Below, in pieces: positions 7,456 to 16,512 of a stretch of DNA of 40,106 bases (position 1 is its first letter; each line of letters opens with the position of its first letter). Source of the DNA: an uncultured Streptococcus sp. (GTDB lineage: Bacteria; Bacillota; Bacilli; Lactobacillales; Streptococcaceae); the NCBI RefSeq assembly GCF_959025735.1, contig NZ_CAUFJQ010000003.1, forward strand, positions 1 through 40,106, written 5' to 3'. The position numbers were made by a program, and so were the translations under genes. Under the pieces are notes generated by a model, which saw nothing but the letters and a program-made list of their open reading frames with translations, was not told where the DNA came from and made no database searches.

Positions 7456-10400
7456 TATGCCATTCTACCTCCTTCCAAATTTGTGTAGTAAGCAAGCTCA
7501 CGCAAGAGCCTGCGCATATTCTCCGGACTAAAGAAATTATCATTAGCTGTACCGTTTGCGTTAAGTGTATAGTTGTTTGTAACATTTGAGCTTGAGCTTC
7601 CACCGCCTGCATATCCAAAGCGCGTAGCTAGTGTATCAGTCAGACCACTGACAAGATCACCGCGACCTGGCAAGTTAAAACCAAAGCCATCTGTGTACTT
7701 TTTGCCAGACTCTACTGTCTTGTTAGCAAGGTCAGTCATTGAGTCGTCTACATAGTAGCCGTATGTTTCAATACGTACTGCCATTCCCTCTGGGGTAGCG
7801 CGACCGACTTGATCTCTAAAGACTTTTGATGGCGAGTTGATCCGCAAAGTAGATCGGGCTGCTGCAACCGCGCTACTTGCGATGCTGGCTGCTGCTGCTG
7901 CAACCGATCCAGCCATCGCATAGATACCGCTCATCATGCCCTCGCCAATAGCCGTACCTGCGCTATAACCTCCACTATATCCACCAGACATTCCGCTGTG
8001 AGCCGATGATTTCAAGGCACTTGACGCACCATGTACCGCGCCGTTTTGGCTAGCGATACCACTAGTAACACCCGTACCAAATTGTGATCCAGCATTTCTA
8101 CCGTCGTGCCCTAGCGAGTTAACTGACGCATTAATCATCATCTTCATCGCATTAGACGCACCAGTAGCAATACCTTGCGAGGAATTGATACCACCACCGA
8201 TGCCAGTACCGAATTGTGAACCGTACTGTTGCCCGTTCATGGACATCGCGAGGAATTGAGCCGAAATAGCAAGGTTCATCACAGATGCTGCACCAACTGC
8301 TACCTGTTGACCTACACCGATACCAATCGCAATACCAGATCCAAACTCTGAACCTTTAGCCTGTCCATCTGTAGCCATGCCAGCCATCGTAGCAGTAGCG
8401 TTTGACTTGAGGGTGTTAGCTGCACCTTGCACGACATCGGACCGGCTCAATACACCATCTCCGACACCCGCACCCAGTTCAGCACCTTTTGCTTGCCCCT
8501 CGCCGAACAAGTTAGCTAAAACGCCTAGAGATGCATTTTTAAGGCCCTCTACAGCCCCTTGAGCTGATGCTTGGTTCTCCGTGATCCCTTGGGCATACTG
8601 ACCGCTTACTTGCGATCCGCTATACTTGGCTTCAGTTGGCAAGTTGTTAAATGCTTGCTTAGATGCCTCTGTGACTTCTGAGGTTGCCTGTTGGACGTCG
8701 CCTTTACCAGACCGCATACCCTCACTAATTTTCTGAGGTACTTCACGGCCTTTGACTTCAAAGCCTGCATCAGCGAGTGCGCTTCTAAACTCATCACCGA
8801 TAGCAGTTACCATGCTCTCGATTTCGGGTGGTAACTCTTGACCAGTTGCCCGGATACCACGGAGGAAGCCTTCCTTGGCTTTATCTCCTGCCTCGGTCCA
8901 TTTACCGTTGAGTCGTCCTAACTGCTCATCGGACGCATCTACAAGGGCCTGCGTTTGGTTGGCCATTTTAGGACCAGCCTGGCGCATTTGTTCGATAAGA
9001 CCTTGGTCTAGTCCACGTTTAGCGAGTGTTTCAAGGTTTTGAGACCACTTATCAACCGCGTCGATGTTCTTCTGCAAGTTGGCAGTCATTTGATCTGCAG
9101 ATAAGGCCGTCTGTTGCTCAATAGCTTGGAACGCGTTCTGAACTTCACCTTTGAGATTAGCAAACTCTTGTTGCATCATCTCTACAGCTTTCTTCTGCTC
9201 CTCGTTCATGGTCTGCAATGAGTAGATCACGCGACCATTCGCATCTTCTGTAGACTTGGCCTTGGCTTCATTGTTCTTAACGATCGTATTCGTTAATTCG
9301 TTGTCAGAGTCCTCGGTTTTCTTGATATCGTCCTGGAGCTTCTTGACTTCTTCGTTGTATTTCTTCTTAGCTTCTGTCTTGATATTGTCGCGAAGTTGCC
9401 CACCAGCGAAGCCGAAATCTTCTATCTTCTCAGTTTTGTCGAGTAGGCCTTGATATTCCTTTTCAAGCTCCTTCATCTTGTCCTTGATTTCAAGGCGCTT
9501 CTTGGCATTCTCTACCATTCGCTCGTTTGCAGCTTCAATCTCAGCCGATGCCTTGGCAATTTCAATCTGCTTCCGGATCGCGTCCGTGGTCATATTGATT
9601 GTGCCTGTGGCCTTGTCGTACTGGATATTCAAGCCCTCGATACGTGAGTTGAGGGTTTCTGCTGCCGACGCAAGCTCTTTCTTCTGAGCGGCAGTCTTGT
9701 TTTCAACCGCGTTCAGTTCGTCGATCTTCTTGACTAATCGCTCGTTGTCCTCGGCTGTAGCTTGGATCTCATTTCTGCGATCCTTATAGGCTTCATTGCC
9801 TTTGTTGATACTTTCGTGTAGATCATCGAGGGATTGCTGGAATTCTTTTGCTTTCTCTTTCGCTTTTTTGGTTTCTTCGCTTTCTTGCGTCAACCATGAC
9901 ACCAGACCAGCGATAGCACCAACGACGATAAAGACTCCACCAGATGATAGAGCTGCCAAAGCCCCAGCGAGTCCAGTAGTAGCACCCGTGGCTACAAGTG
10001 AGGTACTGGTTAAGGATACAAGGGAAGTGATAAGCGTACCAATTAGGCTACCGATACCTTTGATAATAGACAGTCCCAGCATCGCCCCTTTAAAGAGCAA
10101 GACTGCTCCTGCGACACCAGCGAATATTGAGATAAGCGGGTCTAATACAGGTTTGAGGAAACCTAATACACTGACTAGTGATTTAACAACTGGTGTAGCA
10201 CCGCGAATAACACTAATGATTACATTGAAAGTACTATTTACCGCGCCTTTAATGCTATCAAGGTTCTGGGCAATGCTCTTTCCAGTAACAGCCTTGCTCA
10301 TCTTGTCAAATTCGGCAATGACGTTCGCGATCCCTTTTGCTACCGCGTTCACGATGTTACCAAAAGAGGTCTTGATACCTTCTGAGTTTTTCTTTGCCAT

Positions 10401-11672
10401 TTCAGCAAAGCCGTTTGTGCCTTTGTTCAACTCAATCAGACGCTTACTAAAATCAGTAAACGTGATTTTTCCGTCTTGCAAAGCCGAATAGAAGTCTTTC
10501 TGGGCCGACGCACCAGCAAAACCAAAACTTTCAGCGGTCTTTTGCAATGCGTAAGGCATGGTTTCTTGCAAGGTTTTCCAGCTTTGCATATCAACCTTAC
10601 CGGCTGATAACATCTGGGTGTACTGTTGCAATCCACGGCTTGCATCTTCTGTAGATGCACCAGAAGCAAGAAAGGCATTATTTAGGGCGATTGTTAACTT
10701 GGTAGACTGTTTCAAGTTACCAGTCATTGAGGTTAGTTTTTGAGTGGTACTTACAACTGTATCAAGTGTTGTTGGTAAGCCCTCGATACCCTCAGAAAGT
10801 AACTTAGTAGATGCTGCCACATCTTTTGAAGAGTGGCCCAGCGATTTCATAACTTTAGGGAACCGTTGCAAGGTATCGAAGCGGTCAATAGCCTTATCCA
10901 TTGACTGGCTTACAAGGTTCATCGCTGAGCTGACAGCTTTAAAGGCTACCGCACCGACCGAGAAGTTCTTGATCGCGTCTTTGATCTTGTCAAATTTTGA
11001 CGCGCTCCTTTCAGCTTGGTCGCCTGTCGTTTTGATGATGTCTTTCAGTTTGACAAAACCGCCCCCGCTTTGAGATGCGACTTGCCCAGCTCTATGTACT
11101 AGATCGGCGCTTACCTTAAAACCATTCCCGCCGGTTTTGCTGATCGTGCCAGCTTCCCTAACTTTTTCGGCTGCCTGTTTAAAAGCATCACCGCCAGACT
11201 TAGAAAGCGCACCGGCTTCTTTGATTTTAAAACTTGCTGACTTAAAGCCCTCTCCGCCTGTCTTGGCTTCGTTGCCAGATGCTTTTACTTTTTCTGCCGC
11301 TTGCTTAAAGCCATCGCCAGACCGCTGGGCAAGATCAGAGCTTTCTTTTACTTTCTCCCCGGCTTGTTTAAAACCAGAACCAGAGCGCCCAGCTAAATCA
11401 GAGCTTTCCTTGATCTTCTCCCCAGCGCGACGGAAGCCGTTACTAGAGGTTTCCGATAGTTTCGCACCCTCGGCCATACGGTCACCAGCACGTTTGAAGC
11501 CTTGACCAGCTCTTAGAGCTTTATCGCCAGTAGCCTGGATACCGTCTCCGGCGCTTTTGACACCTTGGCCCGATCTACGGGCTTCGGATTCTAAACGCTT
11601 CAAGGCGCTTGATAACTCTGACAGTTTCTTGCCGTTGACCTGGACGTCAATTACTATTTTTCCATCTGCCAT
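7455..11672 (-). CDS. Tail tape measure protein (TP901-type core)
   Basis: At 1405 aa this is the largest gene in the window. Residues ~45-215 hold about eight ~20-residue repeats of the form SGxGFKQAxEKVKExxDLA. Around 250-450 is the TP901 tape-measure core (FDTLQRFPKVMKSLG, GLQQYTQMLSAGKVDMQSWK, ALQKTAESFGFAG). Hydrophobic segments follow (about 500-590, AGLVSWL), then a long coiled coil (600-800). Near the end are ~40-residue Gly-rich repeats (GSQFGTGIGGGI and variants). It sets tail length by spanning the tube and is ejected with the DNA. The start lies directly after the Gp15 stop codon with AGGAGGGAG upstream. Confidence 0.95.
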   Translation of the reverse strand: MADGKIVIDVQVNGKKLSELSSALKRLESEARRSGQGVKSAGDGIQATGDKALRAGQGFKRAGDRMAEGAKLSETSSNGFRRAGEKIKESSDLAGRSGSGFKQAGEKVKESSDLAQRSGDGFKQAAEKVKASGNEAKTGGEGFKSASFKIKEAGALSKSGGDAFKQAAEKVREAGTISKTGGNGFKVSADLVHRAGQVASQSGGGFVKLKDIIKTTGDQAERSASKFDKIKDAIKNFSVGAVAFKAVSSAMNLVSQSMDKAIDRFDTLQRFPKVMKSLGHSSKDVAASTKLLSEGIEGLPTTLDTVVSTTQKLTSMTGNLKQSTKLTIALNNAFLASGASTEDASRGLQQYTQMLSAGKVDMQSWKTLQETMPYALQKTAESFGFAGASAQKDFYSALQDGKITFTDFSKRLIELNKGTNGFAEMAKKNSEGIKTSFGNIVNAVAKGIANVIAEFDKMSKAVTGKSIAQNLDSIKGAVNSTFNVIISVIRGATPVVKSLVSVLGFLKPVLDPLISIFAGVAGAVLLFKGAMLGLSIIKGIGSLIGTLITSLVSLTSTSLVATGATTGLAGALAALSSGGVFIVVGAIAGLVSWLTQESEETKKAKEKAKEFQQSLDDLHESINKGNEAYKDRRNEIQATAEDNERLVKKIDELNAVENKTAAQKKELASAAETLNSRIEGLNIQYDKATGTINMTTDAIRKQIEIAKASAEIEAANERMVENAKKRLEIKDKMKELEKEYQGLLDKTEKIEDFGFAGGQLRDNIKTEAKKKYNEEVKKLQDDIKKTEDSDNELTNTIVKNNEAKAKSTEDANGRVIYSLQTMNEEQKKAVEMMQQEFANLKGEVQNAFQAIEQQTALSADQMTANLQKNIDAVDKWSQNLETLAKRGLDQGLIEQMRQAGPKMANQTQALVDASDEQLGRLNGKWTEAGDKAKEGFLRGIRATGQELPPEIESMVTAIGDEFRSALADAGFEVKGREVPQKISEGMRSGKGDVQQATSEVTEASKQAFNNLPTEAKYSGSQVSGQYAQGITENQASAQGAVEGLKNASLGVLANLFGEGQAKGAELGAGVGDGVLSRSDVVQGAANTLKSNATATMAGMATDGQAKGSEFGSGIAIGIGVGQQVAVGAASVMNLAISAQFLAMSMNGQQYGSQFGTGIGGGINSSQGIATGASNAMKMMINASVNSLGHDGRNAGSQFGTGVTSGIASQNGAVHGASSALKSSAHSGMSGGYSGGYSAGTAIGEGMMSGIYAMAGSVAAAAASIASSAVAAARSTLRINSPSKVFRDQVGRATPEGMAVRIETYGYYVDDSMTDLANKTVESGKKYTDGFGFNLPGRGDLVSGLTDTLATRFGYAGGGSSSSNVTNNYTLNANGTANDNFFSPENMRRLLRELAYYTNLEGGRMA

Positions 11673-12242
11673 CTATTCATCTCCCTCCTTTCCATCTAAT
11701 CTGTATTTGTTTTGTAGCCGTCTCATTTTGGCCTTGTACTCGCTACTATCGTTTTTCGAGGGCTTCCAAGACCGTATCTCTACCAATTGAGATACAGCAG
11801 TCCCCTCTGGCATACCATTAAGTAACGCGATAAATTCGGGCCATGTAAGCCGGCCTTGTGCTTCAAAGAGGTTGATATTATACGCTTGCACAAAGCTCGC
11901 GTATATTTCCTGCGCGTCTACTTCAAAATCAATCAAACGTGTATCATCTTCTTCGTCCTTGGCTACTGGCATAGGGTTTCCGTGGCGGTCATAAATCACG
12001 CGCTCTTTTTTAGTTTTCAAAAAATGCTCGTCGATATATTCCCATACGGCTACTATGTCCTCTGGATTGTCCAAGGCTTCGTCCGTCATCATTAAAACCG
12101 CTGTACGCATCTTCTCGAGATTATTCATGACTTCGTTGTCAAACATCTCAAAGACATCAAGCACCAGATCAAAGGAGCAGTCCACCTCATAGGTGCGTCC
12201 GTTCACTTCAAAGGAGTTCTGTATAGGCTCATTTAATTTCAT
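11673..12242 (-). CDS. Bacteriophage Gp15-family tail protein (second tail assembly chaperone position)
   Basis: The 189-aa protein matches the Gp15 family of gram-positive siphophages (YEVDCSFDLVLDVFEMFDNE; RLTWPEFIALLNGMPEGTAVSQLVEIRSW). It lies between the gpG-like chaperone and the tape measure gene, the position of gpGT. ATG at 12242 is chosen because AGGAGG lies seven bases upstream; a TTG two codons earlier lacks this spacing. The reading frame is the same as that of the upstream chaperone, separated by one TAA and five codons, so no -1 frameshift would join them. Confidence 0.85.
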   Translation of the reverse strand: MKLNEPIQNSFEVNGRTYEVDCSFDLVLDVFEMFDNEVMNNLEKMRTAVLMMTDEALDNPEDIVAVWEYIDEHFLKTKKERVIYDRHGNPMPVAKDEEDDTRLIDFEVDAQEIYASFVQAYNINLFEAQGRLTWPEFIALLNGMPEGTAVSQLVEIRSWKPSKNDSSEYKAKMRRLQNKYRLDGKEGDE

Positions 12243-12257
12243 GAGCAATCCTCCTTG

Positions 12258-12734
12258 TTATTTTTTGCTGGTCTTTTTTGTCTTTTTGGCTTTTGCTTTT
12301 TTAACAAAGGACTCAGCAACCGCCCCCGATGCCTTAGCCCGTTCTTGGCCTAGACGGTCAAGCTCAGCGCCCAGCAAAGTATCTACCTCATCAAATGCAT
12401 GATCCAAAGCGTCAAGGTCTGGATAACGGTCATAAAGTTTAGCGAATGTACCATCACCGAATAGCACATCGTACTTGATCTCCGTCATCTTCTTCTGCAT
12501 CTTAAAGGCTTCGTCAATAACTTCTTTGTTAACAATTCCCTCTTTAAGATCGTCAAATTCTCCGTTGTTGGAGCGTTCAATCAGCTCTAACTGATACTTG
12601 TTAAAGCGTTCTGCGATCTCTTCCTGTAGCGTTGCAAGCCGTGAGATATTTTCTAGTGATGTATCAAACTGCAGTTCGATTTCTCCGATATCGATCGGGA
12701 TAAAGTTGCGTTTTAATTCGATTGAAATAGACAT
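12258..12734 (-). CDS. Tail assembly chaperone (gpG-like)
   Basis: The 158-aa protein begins MSISIELKRNFIPIDIGEIELQFDTS, a beta-rich opening typical of gpG-type chaperones that coat the tape measure protein during tail assembly. The middle is helical and the C-terminus is a lysine-rich tail (VKKAKAKKTKKTSKK). AAAGGAGG stands eight bases before the ATG at 12734; a longer reading (MCIKGGKN) lacks such a site. The gene starts just beyond a strong intercistronic hairpin, which may lower its expression relative to the tail tube protein. Confidence 0.8.
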   Translation of the reverse strand: MSISIELKRNFIPIDIGEIELQFDTSLENISRLATLQEEIAERFNKYQLELIERSNNGEFDDLKEGIVNKEVIDEAFKMQKKMTEIKYDVLFGDGTFAKLYDRYPDLDALDHAFDEVDTLLGAELDRLGQERAKASGAVAESFVKKAKAKKTKKTSKK

Positions 12735-12756
12735 GTTTTTTCCTCCTTTAATGCAC

Positions 12757-12786
12757 AAAAAAGAGCGCTACCTAAACAGATAGCGC
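12757..12786 (-). terminator. Attenuator/terminator after the tail tube gene
   Basis: On the minus strand GCGCTATC-TGTTTA-GGTAGCGC (8-bp stem with one G-T pair) is followed by TC and six T residues. It lies between the tail tube gene and the chaperone gene. Partial termination here would give more tube protein than chaperone or tape measure. Late genes downstream must be reached by read-through or antitermination. Confidence 0.8.
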
Positions 12787-12798
12787 CCAATAATTCGA

Positions 12799-13248
12799 TT
12801 AGACGACTGCTGAAATTTTTGGAAGTGAATTATACGAGATTTTGCAAGAAAATTCTTCGTATTCTGCAGCAGCGCCCGAACCAGCTTTGATATCAGATAC
12901 GGTAGCGATTCCGACTGCTTGGTTCTTACCGTCAGCATCTACGATCTTATGCCATACAAGTCGTTCATTACCGAGTTTGTATTTAAGACCAGCGATGTGC
13001 TTCATGGCTGGGTCTTCCTTGTCGTATGTGCCTTTGAATGTGTAAGAGCCTTTAACAGATGTAACAGTAGTCTCTTCTGTACCGTCTCCGTCGTAGTAAG
13101 CTACAGAAGTTGTAGCCTCGTCTGTATCGTCTGCGATGTCTTCGATCCATTTTGCAAGTTCCAAATAAGCAGATTTTTCTGGTTCTACTTTTGGATCAGT
13201 TACAGGAGCGATGAAATGCCCACGTAGGGCGTTTTTATAACGTGCCAT
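12799..13248 (-). CDS. Major tail tube protein
   Basis: The 149-aa protein begins MARYKNALRGHFIAP and contains KGSYTFKGTYDKEDPAMKHIAGLKY and KISYNSLPKISAV. It is rich in beta strands and Thr/Gly, as phage tail tube proteins of the SPP1/TP901 group are. It polymerises into the tail tube around the tape measure. It follows the tail terminator/minor capsid 3 gene and is followed by a transcription terminator, which suits a highly expressed structural gene. Confidence 0.85.
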   Translation of the reverse strand: MARYKNALRGHFIAPVTDPKVEPEKSAYLELAKWIEDIADDTDEATTSVAYYDGDGTEETTVTSVKGSYTFKGTYDKEDPAMKHIAGLKYKLGNERLVWHKIVDADGKNQAVGIATVSDIKAGSGAAAEYEEFSCKISYNSLPKISAVV

Positions 13249-13255
13249 ATATTAA

Positions 13256-13672
13256 TTAATTCCTTTCTTTTTTCGGTTGGAAAACCGTAATGTTTGCTTG
13301 AATATCTTGTAAATAGATGTAGTAGCCTTGCTCGTCTCTTTCATTCAAAAACGGCATTGCCACTTCTAAATTTTCGAACGCATACGATCTGTTAGCGCTT
13401 GGAATGTCTACGAATAAATCCGATAAGGCCTCGTTAACTGCCCATAGACAGGTATTAGCCTTTTCGTGATCTTTCGTTTTAACTGCAATTTCAAACGGTA
13501 GAGATACATCTCTGGCTTCGTCCATATAGATCTTATTGATCTTTCCACCAGCTAGTGGATAAACCACAAGGCTCTCGTCTTCGTCTAAATAATCCATACG
13601 GGATGTAATAGGGAGATCAAGCGAATTGATAAAAGCATTAAGTCTTTCTAAAAAATCATTTTTAGCGATCAT
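13256..13672 (-). CDS. Minor capsid protein 3 family / tail terminator
   Basis: The 138-aa protein (ERLNAFINSLDLPITSRMDYLDEDESLVVYPLAGG) occupies the conserved slot just before the tail tube gene. It fits the Minor_capsid_3 family, which by position corresponds to the tail terminator that caps the tube before head joining. GGGAGG lies upstream of its ATG, and it overlaps the preceding gene by ATGA. Confidence 0.75.
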   Translation of the reverse strand: MIAKNDFLERLNAFINSLDLPITSRMDYLDEDESLVVYPLAGGKINKIYMDEARDVSLPFEIAVKTKDHEKANTCLWAVNEALSDLFVDIPSANRSYAFENLEVAMPFLNERDEQGYYIYLQDIQANITVFQPKKERN

Positions 13673-14019
13673 AGTCCTAATACCTCCCTTCCCTTATCTG
13701 CCCATTTGTCACCATACATTCCTTTAGCTTTCAAGTCCCACCGTGGGCCTGTACCAGGAGTAGTATACTTGCTGAACTTAAAACTACGATGCTTGTTGTA
13801 GGACGATCCGTAAAACTGCGCCCTGGCATAGACTGTGTTATATACAATCTGATTGCCAGAAACATGGCCAGAACCTCGAAGATCACCGTCACGGAGAGGC
13901 ACGAACCTTTCCATGTCCAACATCGCTTGGTTAGCGATAGCATACTCAGCAACTTTCTTTGCATTCGGACCGAACTTCTTATTAATCCGTCCTAGATCAA
14001 CTGTGATACTAATTCCCAT
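13669..14019 (-). CDS. Minor capsid protein 2 family / tail completion (HK97 gp10-like)
   Basis: The 116-aa protein contains the typical block NQAMLDMERFVPLRDGDLRGSGHV and YARAQFYGSS..HRSFKFSKYTTPGTGPRWDLKAKGMY (given in parts), as in streptococcal and lactococcal minor capsid proteins. It should act at the head-tail junction. GAGGTGATCTA precedes ATG. It overlaps both neighbours by one to four bases, showing a tightly packed connector operon. Confidence 0.85.
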   Translation of the reverse strand: MGISITVDLGRINKKFGPNAKKVAEYAIANQAMLDMERFVPLRDGDLRGSGHVSGNQIVYNTVYARAQFYGSSYNKHRSFKFSKYTTPGTGPRWDLKAKGMYGDKWADKGREVLGL

Positions 14020-14366
14020 TAGATCACCTCGATTTCATAAGTAAGTATTCGCTTACTAATCGGGTGTCTGTTTGGAATGATCTTAACGATGATGTACTCT
14101 TGATTGTCTACAATCAATTTCCCGTCAATATATGATCTATCAATTTCAAAATTGCAATAGTCTGTATCAATATACAGCACTCCAGCGAATTGGTCCGTGC
14201 GGTTCTTACTTTTTCCAGACTTCTGTGATTGGACGTGTGAGGTACTCTCATCAAAACGGCAAGGATCGATATATAGATCGCCGCCGAATGTTTCTTTCCC
14301 CCACTCATCAATACCAACACGCTTTTTTATGATTGCTGTATCGACTAACATTCGCTTATCTATCAT
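14019..14366 (-). CDS. Minor capsid protein 1 family / head closure protein
   Basis: The 115-aa product starts MIDKRMLVDTAIIKKRVG. Longer readings in the same frame overlap the upstream gene without a ribosome site, so the ATG at 14366, inside the end of the previous gene, is preferred. The sequence WGKETFGGDLYIDPCRFDES and a beta-rich C-terminus (IVDNQEYIIVKIIPN) fit the Minor_capsid_1 head-closure type. It stops the packaged DNA from leaking before the tail binds. Confidence 0.75.
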   Translation of the reverse strand: MIDKRMLVDTAIIKKRVGIDEWGKETFGGDLYIDPCRFDESTSHVQSQKSGKSKNRTDQFAGVLYIDTDYCNFEIDRSYIDGKLIVDNQEYIIVKIIPNRHPISKRILTYEIEVI

Positions 14367-14745
14367 AAGACACCCCACTATAGCCAAAACCAGCCACTTT
14401 GAGCCAGTTTTCAGCATCAAGAGAGAGATTATACTGTGAACCTTTTGAAACACTCTGAGAGCCACTCTGATAGCTTACTGTGGTTCGTCCAACAGTCACG
14501 CTAGATAGAGATTGTTTCTCTTCTGCTGTAGCAATTCCAGAGCGATCTAAGTAGTAAATCTGATAAGCGACAGCGTTCTTTACTGCTTCTTTGCGTAGTT
14601 TAAAATCACTTTCGAAGTCTTTGTAAGCATAAAAATTGTGAATGTACAGGTTTACAGTCATTTCTGCCCGTTTGTACAATTCATCGTATTTGTCTGTTTC
14701 GTCAAAGCCTAATTTAAGATATTCTGGATAGGTTAAGTAATCCAT
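14356..14745 (-). CDS. Head-tail connector protein (gp15/gp6-like adaptor)
   Basis: The 129-aa product starts at MDYLTYPEYLKLGFDETD, with GAAGAGGTGAG seven bases upstream; the 43 extra residues of the longer reading run into the gene before it. The LYKRAEMTVNLYIHNFYAY and AVAYQIYYLDRSGIATAEEK segments are typical of helical DNA-packaging adaptor proteins following the capsid gene. It binds the portal and extends the DNA channel. Confidence 0.75.
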   Translation of the reverse strand: MDYLTYPEYLKLGFDETDKYDELYKRAEMTVNLYIHNFYAYKDFESDFKLRKEAVKNAVAYQIYYLDRSGIATAEEKQSLSSVTVGRTTVSYQSGSQSVSKGSQYNLSLDAENWLKVAGFGYSGVSYDR

Positions 14746-14779
14746 GTTCTCACCTCTTCTATAAATAAAAGAGGTTGGA

Positions 14780-15022
14780 TTATGCCTCAACCTCTTCCGT
14801 TTCTGTAGTTTCTGTGTCTGCTTTCTTCTTGCGACTGCGTTTCGGTTTCTGTTCCCCAGCTTCTGTGACTTCAATTAGTACAGTTTCACCAGGGAATACA
14901 TCTGCCAACTTTTCGATTAAATCTTTAGCTGTCGCGTCATCAAGTTCCACGACATCACTTTCTAACACTGTGATATCAAGATCTTGGAAGAAAACATTTT
15001 TAGTTGTTTTAAAAAGTGCCAA
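14780..15022 (-). CDS. Small head-module protein, TTG start
   Basis: The 80-aa protein (LFKTTKNVFFQDLDITVLES) has an N-terminal beta-type segment and a charged tail, basic (KPKRSRKKK) then acidic (TETTETEEVEA). It lies between the major capsid gene and the connector gene, where small head proteins are common in this phage type. The first codon is TTG with AAAGGGGG upstream. Function is unknown; a capsid decoration or packaging accessory role is possible. Confidence 0.65.
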   Translation of the reverse strand: MALFKTTKNVFFQDLDITVLESDVVELDDATAKDLIEKLADVFPGETVLIEVTEAGEQKPKRSRKKKADTETTETEEVEA

Positions 15023-15035
15023 TAGCTACCCCCTT

Positions 15036-15911
15036 TTAAACGACTGTACCAGTTACCTTAACAATCGCTTTCTTGTTATCTTCGAGTGCATACGTACCAC
15101 CTTTAGCAGCAGCTTGCAATTTAACACCGTCGAAGTCTTCTGCCTCTACTGTACGAGCAGTAGAGATACCTACGAATGGAATGATAATTCCATCTGGTAC
15201 GAAGTAAGCGACATCGCCAGATTCAAAGTATTGTTCTGGTGTTTCTACAAGGGCAAAGCCTTTGTATTTAGCAAGGCCATTCTCGTCAATAGATACGCTT
15301 GATCCTTTAGCAGAAGTATTTGCAGTCATATCTACGATTGCGTTGAACAATTCAGTGCGTAGATACAATGTAACAGGAGCGATCACTTCGTTGTTGCTGT
15401 AGTATGCTTTGATCTTGTTAACCAAAGTACGTACAGTAGCTTCTTGCATATCTGTGAGGGCTTCTGTTTTACCTGCAGCAGTTGACAAGAATTTACCGAT
15501 ACGTTTGCTCATTCCACGGGTTTGAGCTTCTGCGTTGAGTTTCAAACGATCAGCGATTGCAGCCTCAATGTTGTTGTTGACTGTGTAGCGGTCGATACCT
15601 TCGTGGATTGCAAGTGTGTAGTCGTAAAGTACATCTGTGTTGGTATACTTGATTTCTTTCAATTCACCAAAACGAGATTTACCAGCACCAGTTCCAAAAC
15701 CACCGTCGTTAGCATCGGTTGAGTATTCACCCATTACGACAGGAGTTCCATTGGTTTTAACTGAAAATGCAGTAGTGTTTTCTTGTACACCGTCCAAAAT
15801 TTGGACAGGAGACAAAGCGTTGATAAATGCTGCATTCACTCCGAATACAGTAGCGAGCATATCACGATATTGTTTCTCGTAGCGAGCAGCAGCTAGGTTG
15901 TTATTTGGCAT
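15036..15911 (-). CDS. Major capsid protein
   Basis: The 291-aa protein follows the scaffold gene and has typical features: a short N-arm (NNNLAAARYEKQYRDML), TLAIHEGIDRYTVNN, KRIGKFLSTAAG, an APVTLYLRTELFNAIVDM segment, and a C-terminal beta region with VAYFVPDGIIIPFVGISTAR. It has no large pro-domain, consistent with a separate scaffold gene. It forms the HK97-fold shell. AAAGGA lies upstream of its ATG. Confidence 0.9.
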   Translation of the reverse strand: MPNNNLAAARYEKQYRDMLATVFGVNAAFINALSPVQILDGVQENTTAFSVKTNGTPVVMGEYSTDANDGGFGTGAGKSRFGELKEIKYTNTDVLYDYTLAIHEGIDRYTVNNNIEAAIADRLKLNAEAQTRGMSKRIGKFLSTAAGKTEALTDMQEATVRTLVNKIKAYYSNNEVIAPVTLYLRTELFNAIVDMTANTSAKGSSVSIDENGLAKYKGFALVETPEQYFESGDVAYFVPDGIIIPFVGISTARTVEAEDFDGVKLQAAAKGGTYALEDNKKAIVKVTGTVV

Positions 15912-15927
15912 AGATTATGTTCCTTTC

Positions 15928-16512
15928 TTATTTTTTCTTGCCATACGAGGCGATAATAGCCTCAAAAGGATCAACCTTGCCCTCTTCTTTAACCGATGGT
16001 GTGCCACCGACTGAGAAGCTGGGTTTCGGTTCTTCCTTGGGTTCTTCGGGTACATTCCCGAATTGTGGGTATTTTGCAAGGACTTCTGCGATCGCATCAT
16101 TGATTGTCACATCATCAGTCACTTTGCTTTGAGCCAGTGCAATGACATCGTCGACAGCATCAGAACGTACACCCAACGTAAGAGCTGCATATTTTGCAGT
16201 CAGTTGTTGGTTTTCCAAGCGCATTGCTTCAAGTTGCTTCTCCTTGTCAGCGATCGCCTCAGATTGTTTCTCCGCTTCTGTCTTCTGTGAGTCTTTCCAC
16301 TCTCTCAACTGTTCGAAGCCTTCTTTAGCACTCTTGACATCTTCAAATCCCAGGCTTTTAAAGATCTTTTCCTGTGCCTTTTTGGCTTCTTTGGCTACCA
16401 ATCCATTTACTTCCTCTTGTGTAAATGTCTTAGTTTCCTCTTTTGCAACTTCGGCAGTTGCCACCTCTCCAGCATTAACAGGCTGGTCTGTTGTTTGGAT
16501 TTCTTCGGACAT
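15928..16512 (-). CDS. Capsid scaffold protein (DUF4355-type)
   Basis: The 194-aa acidic protein is largely helical: ETKTFTQEEVNGLVAKEA is the recurrent opening of gram-positive phage scaffolds. A long coiled coil follows (EKQSEAIADKEKQLEAMRLE), then DDVIALAQSKVTDD. The C-terminus is basic (IASYGKKK). It guides capsid assembly and leaves before maturation. It lies directly upstream of the major capsid gene. AGGAGGGGCAAGTA precedes its ATG. Confidence 0.88.
   Translation of the reverse strand: MSEEIQTTDQPVNAGEVATAEVAKEETKTFTQEEVNGLVAKEAKKAQEKIFKSLGFEDVKSAKEGFEQLREWKDSQKTEAEKQSEAIADKEKQLEAMRLENQQLTAKYAALTLGVRSDAVDDVIALAQSKVTDDVTINDAIAEVLAKYPQFGNVPEEPKEEPKPSFSVGGTPSVKEEGKVDPFEAIIASYGKKK

Noticed and set aside
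9796..10491. 231-codon + strand frame opposite the tape measure gene
   Set aside because: It is antisense to a well-supported gene, has no matching neighbours on the + strand, and owes its length to the codon pattern of the real frame.
11137..11505. 122-codon + strand frame with repeated SPACLKPSP units
   Set aside because: It is the complement of the tape measure N-terminal repeats, so the repetition is inherited and not independent evidence.
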